Below are positions 62,030 through 64,000 of a stretch of DNA of 64,000 nucleotides, piece by piece. Location of the stretch: contig CAKRFU010000014.1 of assembly GCA_934320845.1 (NCBI GenBank), positions 11,913 through 75,912 of the forward strand, in the 5' to 3' direction. Under the pieces are notes generated by a model, which saw nothing but the letters and a program-made list of their open reading frames with translations, was not told where the DNA came from and did not search any database. A program made the translations under genes and the position numbers. Position 1 is the stretch's first letter; each line of letters begins with the position of its first letter. The stretch is from an uncultured Lachnospiraceae bacterium. Lineage in GTDB: Bacteria; Bacillota; Clostridia; Lachnospirales; Lachnospiraceae.

Positions 62030-63226
62030 TTGAAGCGCAAATCAACAATATACGGTCTGCTTGGAGCAATTGGACTTGTTGTTGGTCTTTCTGTAATAAA
62101 TCCGGCAGTCTCAGATAAGACTGAAAAAAGTGATAAAATTGCGGTTTCAGTTGTTTCGTATGACAAAGCAAAAAAATCTGACAATTTAAATGTAGCAACA
62201 GGAGGAGCATTTACAGCAACGACACAGGCAATAGATTCTTATGCATCTGAGAATGTCACATCGTCAGAAGGAAAAAAAGTTATTAAATCAAGGAACAGTA
62301 AGGCAGGTGTTACGCCAAAGCCAACAGCAACACCAGAGCCAAGAGAGCAAATAGTAAAAATTGCAAAGAGTTATAAAGGTAAGATTACATATTTATGGGG
62401 AGGAAAACCTTCAGATGCACAAATTTCAGGAAAAAATCAGCCTAAAGAGCTTGATTGTTCCGGATTTATTCAATTTGTGTATTCAAAATACAAAAAAAAG
62501 AGAATTTCTGAACTCGGTTCTACTATAGCGATAGCCAGCTTGCCGAAGATAAAGAAAAGTGAGTTGAAAGTAGGAGATATAGGTCTTAGAAACGGAACAG
62601 GTTCAATTTATTTCGATGCGGATGGTAAATCGTATTCAGAACCGCAGTTTGCAGAAGAAGCAAATGATAAAAAAATTGAAAAATTTGATAAAAAAATAGA
62701 TATAAGTAAAAAGAAAAAATCTTCTACAAAGAAAAAAATAAAGAGTAAAACAAAAAAAATAGAAGAAATAAAAGAAAAAAAAGATGTATTGAAGAAAAGT
62801 AAAAAGGATATTTTGTCGACAAGTATTGAGGTTGATGAAGTAGAAGATACGAATGATGATATTACAGACGATGAAAAACAGGAAGATACAGAGATAAAGA
62901 AAGATGAGCAGAATAAAGAACTGGAAAAAAATACTGCTCAATTAAAAAAATGCGATGTGCAAATAACAAATATTAAGTCTGATATAAAGAAGTTATCGAA
63001 AAAAATAAAAAAATATAATAAGCAAATAAAAAAATTAAATAAATTAAAGAAAAAATACAATGTCGATATTGAAAAGAGTATTGACCATGTTGGTATTTAT
63101 TGTGGAAAAAATAAAGCCGGTAAGATGGTGTGGTGTCACTGTTCTTCATCAAAGGGCGGAGTAGTTTATGAAGCTACTGATATTTTTACACATTATTATA
63201 GTAGTGAAAGCTGTATTACAAAATAA
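62030..63226 (+). CDS. Secreted NlpC/P60 peptidase with coiled-coil insertion
   Basis: A 398-residue protein with a TTG start 8 nt after AAGGAGG (an out-of-frame ATG next to it stops at once). Signal peptide, then a TPKPTATPEP linker. The NlpC/P60 domain begins at ~105: YLWGG, then catalytic Cys in LDCSGFIQFVY (~144-154). After VGDIGLRNGTG (~182-192) a ~160-residue Lys/Glu-rich coiled coil intervenes before the catalytic His in SIDHVGIYCG (~350). Usual NlpC/P60 domains are ~120 residues with Cys and His ~50 apart. It should cut peptidoglycan stem peptides if the split halves fold together. Confidence 0.82.
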   Translation: MKRKSTIYGLLGAIGLVVGLSVINPAVSDKTEKSDKIAVSVVSYDKAKKSDNLNVATGGAFTATTQAIDSYASENVTSSEGKKVIKSRNSKAGVTPKPTATPEPREQIVKIAKSYKGKITYLWGGKPSDAQISGKNQPKELDCSGFIQFVYSKYKKKRISELGSTIAIASLPKIKKSELKVGDIGLRNGTGSIYFDADGKSYSEPQFAEEANDKKIEKFDKKIDISKKKKSSTKKKIKSKTKKIEEIKEKKDVLKKSKKDILSTSIEVDEVEDTNDDITDDEKQEDTEIKKDEQNKELEKNTAQLKKCDVQITNIKSDIKKLSKKIKKYNKQIKKLNKLKKKYNVDIEKSIDHVGIYCGKNKAGKMVWCHCSSSKGGVVYEATDIFTHYYSSESCITK

Positions 63227-63227
63227 T

Positions 63228-63268
63228 AAAAATCAGTCTGATATATCAAAAACATCAGACTGATTTTT
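63228..63268. terminator. Bidirectional terminator
   Basis: AAAAATCAGTCTGAT / ATCAGACTGATTTTT is a perfect 15-bp stem with an 11-nt loop; T- and A-runs at the ends let it stop the converging genes on both strands. Confidence 0.85.
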
Positions 63269-63318
63269 AAATTTTAATATTTTATATAAACTATTTAATG
63301 AGAATTTCAAGTTTTACA

Positions 63319-64000
63319 TTAGTCATTTTTTTTCAGAGCAACAAGCTTAAGACCGAAAAATAAAATACCCAAACCGGAAACTACTGTAATAAATATAAAC
63401 GGTAAAGTTTGATTTTTTTCACCAGTAGAAGGCGAGCCTTTCTGACCTGATGGAAGTTCGGGTTCATCTGCCGGTGGATATTTAGCTTTTATAATCGGTT
63501 TAGCAGTAGTATCCGGAGTGGCAGAAGGAACTGCAGTAGCCGTAGGATTAACTGTCACAGTTGGAGTAGCAGAAGGAGCTGCCGAATCTGTAGGTTTAGT
63601 AGTAGCAGTTGGAGTGGCAGAAGGAGCTGCTGAATCTGTAGGTTTAGTAGTAGCAGTCGGAGTGGCAGAAGGAGTTACAGCAGCTGTAGGTTTAACTGTC
63701 GCAGTTGGGGTAGAGGAAGGAGTTATAGTAGCTGTAGGCTTAACTGTTGCAGTTGGAGCTGGTGTAACAATTGTCGGTGGTGGGTTCCATGGTGTAGGAG
63801 TAGGAATAATCGACGGAGACGGAGTAGGAATGTCACTCGGAGTAGGGGCTGCAGATGGAGACGGAGTAGGAACATCACTCGGAGTAGGAACTACAGATGG
63901 AGACGGAGTAGGAATGCCACTCGGAGTAGGGGCTGCAGATGGAGACGGAGTAGGAACATCACTCGGAGTAGGAACTACAGATGGAGACGGAGTAGGAATG
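63319..64000 (-). CDS. Surface protein C-terminus: PTPS repeats and sorting signal, 5' end outside window
   Basis: The frame runs without a stop from 63319 to the window edge on the minus strand (short internal GTG starts are not real starts). Encoded order: long Pro/Thr/Ser repeats (IPTPSPSVVPTPSD type), a TATVKPTA/TATTKPTDSAAPS zone, a short linker, and a sorting signal: SPSTGE (codons at 63418-63435), a hydrophobic helix (LPFIFITVVSGLGILFFG) and a basic tail LVALKKND. SPSTG fits the [S/P]PxTG class used by C. difficile-type sortase B rather than LPxTG. The N-terminal functional domain is outside the window. Confidence 0.8.
   Translation of the reverse strand, partial: IPTPSPSVVPTPSDVPTPSPSAAPTPSGIPTPSPSVVPTPSDVPTPSPSAAPTPSDIPTPSPSIIPTPTPWNPPPTIVTPAPTATVKPTATITPSSTPTATVKPTAAVTPSATPTATTKPTDSAAPSATPTATTKPTDSAAPSATPTVTVNPTATAVPSATPDTTAKPIIKAKYPPADEPELPSGQKGSPSTGEKNQTLPFIFITVVSGLGILFFGLKLVALKKND
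63800..64000 (-). repeat. Coding tandem repeats (PTPS), 42-bp period
   Basis: Successive 14-residue units of the form VPTPSPSAAPTPSD alternate AA, VV and D/G residues to the window edge; the array continues outside the window, so copy number is unknown and prone to slippage or misassembly. Confidence 0.85.

Noticed and set aside
63319..63558. Independent 79-residue small membrane protein
   Set aside because: The frame continues upstream without a stop to the window edge; the apparent GTG start is internal to a larger surface protein.
63800..64000. Regular repeats at the window end considered as CRISPR or satellite
   Set aside because: They encode PTPS units in an uninterrupted minus-strand frame leading to a sorting signal.
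1..64000. tRNA, rRNA and known riboswitches
   Set aside because: No cloverleaf with conserved GTTCRA arm, rRNA segment, T-box, SAM or other riboswitch core was recognised; a covariance-model search would settle this.
1..64000. Mobile elements or prophage
   Set aside because: No transposase, integrase, relaxase or phage structural gene was recognised; the short repeats described have no coding capacity.

Overview
The window is chromosomal DNA from a low-GC, strictly anaerobic Bacillota, most likely a Lachnospiraceae-type Clostridia. The evidence is AT-rich sequence with strong AGGAGG ribosome sites, a flavodiiron protein, anaerobic ribonucleotide reductase nrdD/nrdG, SpoIIM- and SpoIID-family proteins, Pro/Thr-rich (TPTATP-like) linkers in surface proteins, a [S/P]PxTG-type sorting signal, and a Gram-positive cell-wall L,D-transpeptidase. 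The family is an inference from gene content; no rRNA or tRNA gene is present to settle it. No transposase, phage or CRISPR locus is visible.

Layout. 1-3.9 kb: 3' part of a surface L,D-transpeptidase, a cytidylate-kinase-like protein and a flavodiiron protein. 4-7.9 kb: a leucine-rich-repeat protein, a VWA/DUF2201 protein and a MoxR-type AAA ATPase that look like one operon. 8-11 kb: an ABC-F protein and a DtxR/MntR-type regulator divergent from an orphan FeoB-associated Cys-rich miniprotein. 11-17.6 kb: metF, a chemotaxis receptor, a Na/Pi cotransporter with PhoU domain and an RlmI-like methyltransferase. 17.6-26.5 kb: sbcD-sbcC, a small zinc-finger membrane protein, polA-coaE and a convergent SpoIIM-family gene. 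26.7-33.1 kb: a MacAB-like exporter operon with two adaptor proteins and a repeat-bearing lipoprotein, then a truncated solute-binding-protein-like gene. 34.6-42 kb: PadR-DUF1700-DUF4097 operon, LytTR two-component system and a pair of ABC exporters. 42-45 kb: a miniature receiver-like protein, cyclophilin and two zinc-ribbon membrane proteins. 45-50.8 kb: a GldA/F/G-type ABC system with a DUF4340 protein, followed by a SpoIID-like protein. 50.8-55 kb: BrkB family protein, PHP-domain protein, flavin reductase, a secreted protein of unknown role and a sigma-70-like protein lacking region 4. 55-58 kb: nrdD-nrdG behind a pair of NrdR-like boxes. 58-61.5 kb: gap, pgk, tpiA. 61.6-64 kb: acylphosphatase, an NlpC/P60 protein with a large coiled-coil insertion, and the C-terminal part of a PTPS-repeat surface protein.

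Most of the window is core housekeeping interleaved with envelope functions. The regulatory signals that can be read directly are the most informative part: NrdR-like boxes spaced 31 bp apart at the nrdD promoter, LytTR-type direct repeats before the paired exporters, dyads in both divergent promoters around the DtxR-type regulator, and a dispersed palindromic element at three intergenic sites. The least explained items are the region-4-less sigma-like protein, the interrupted NlpC/P60 domain, the miniature receiver and the duplicated 3' ends after gap and after the secreted-protein gene.
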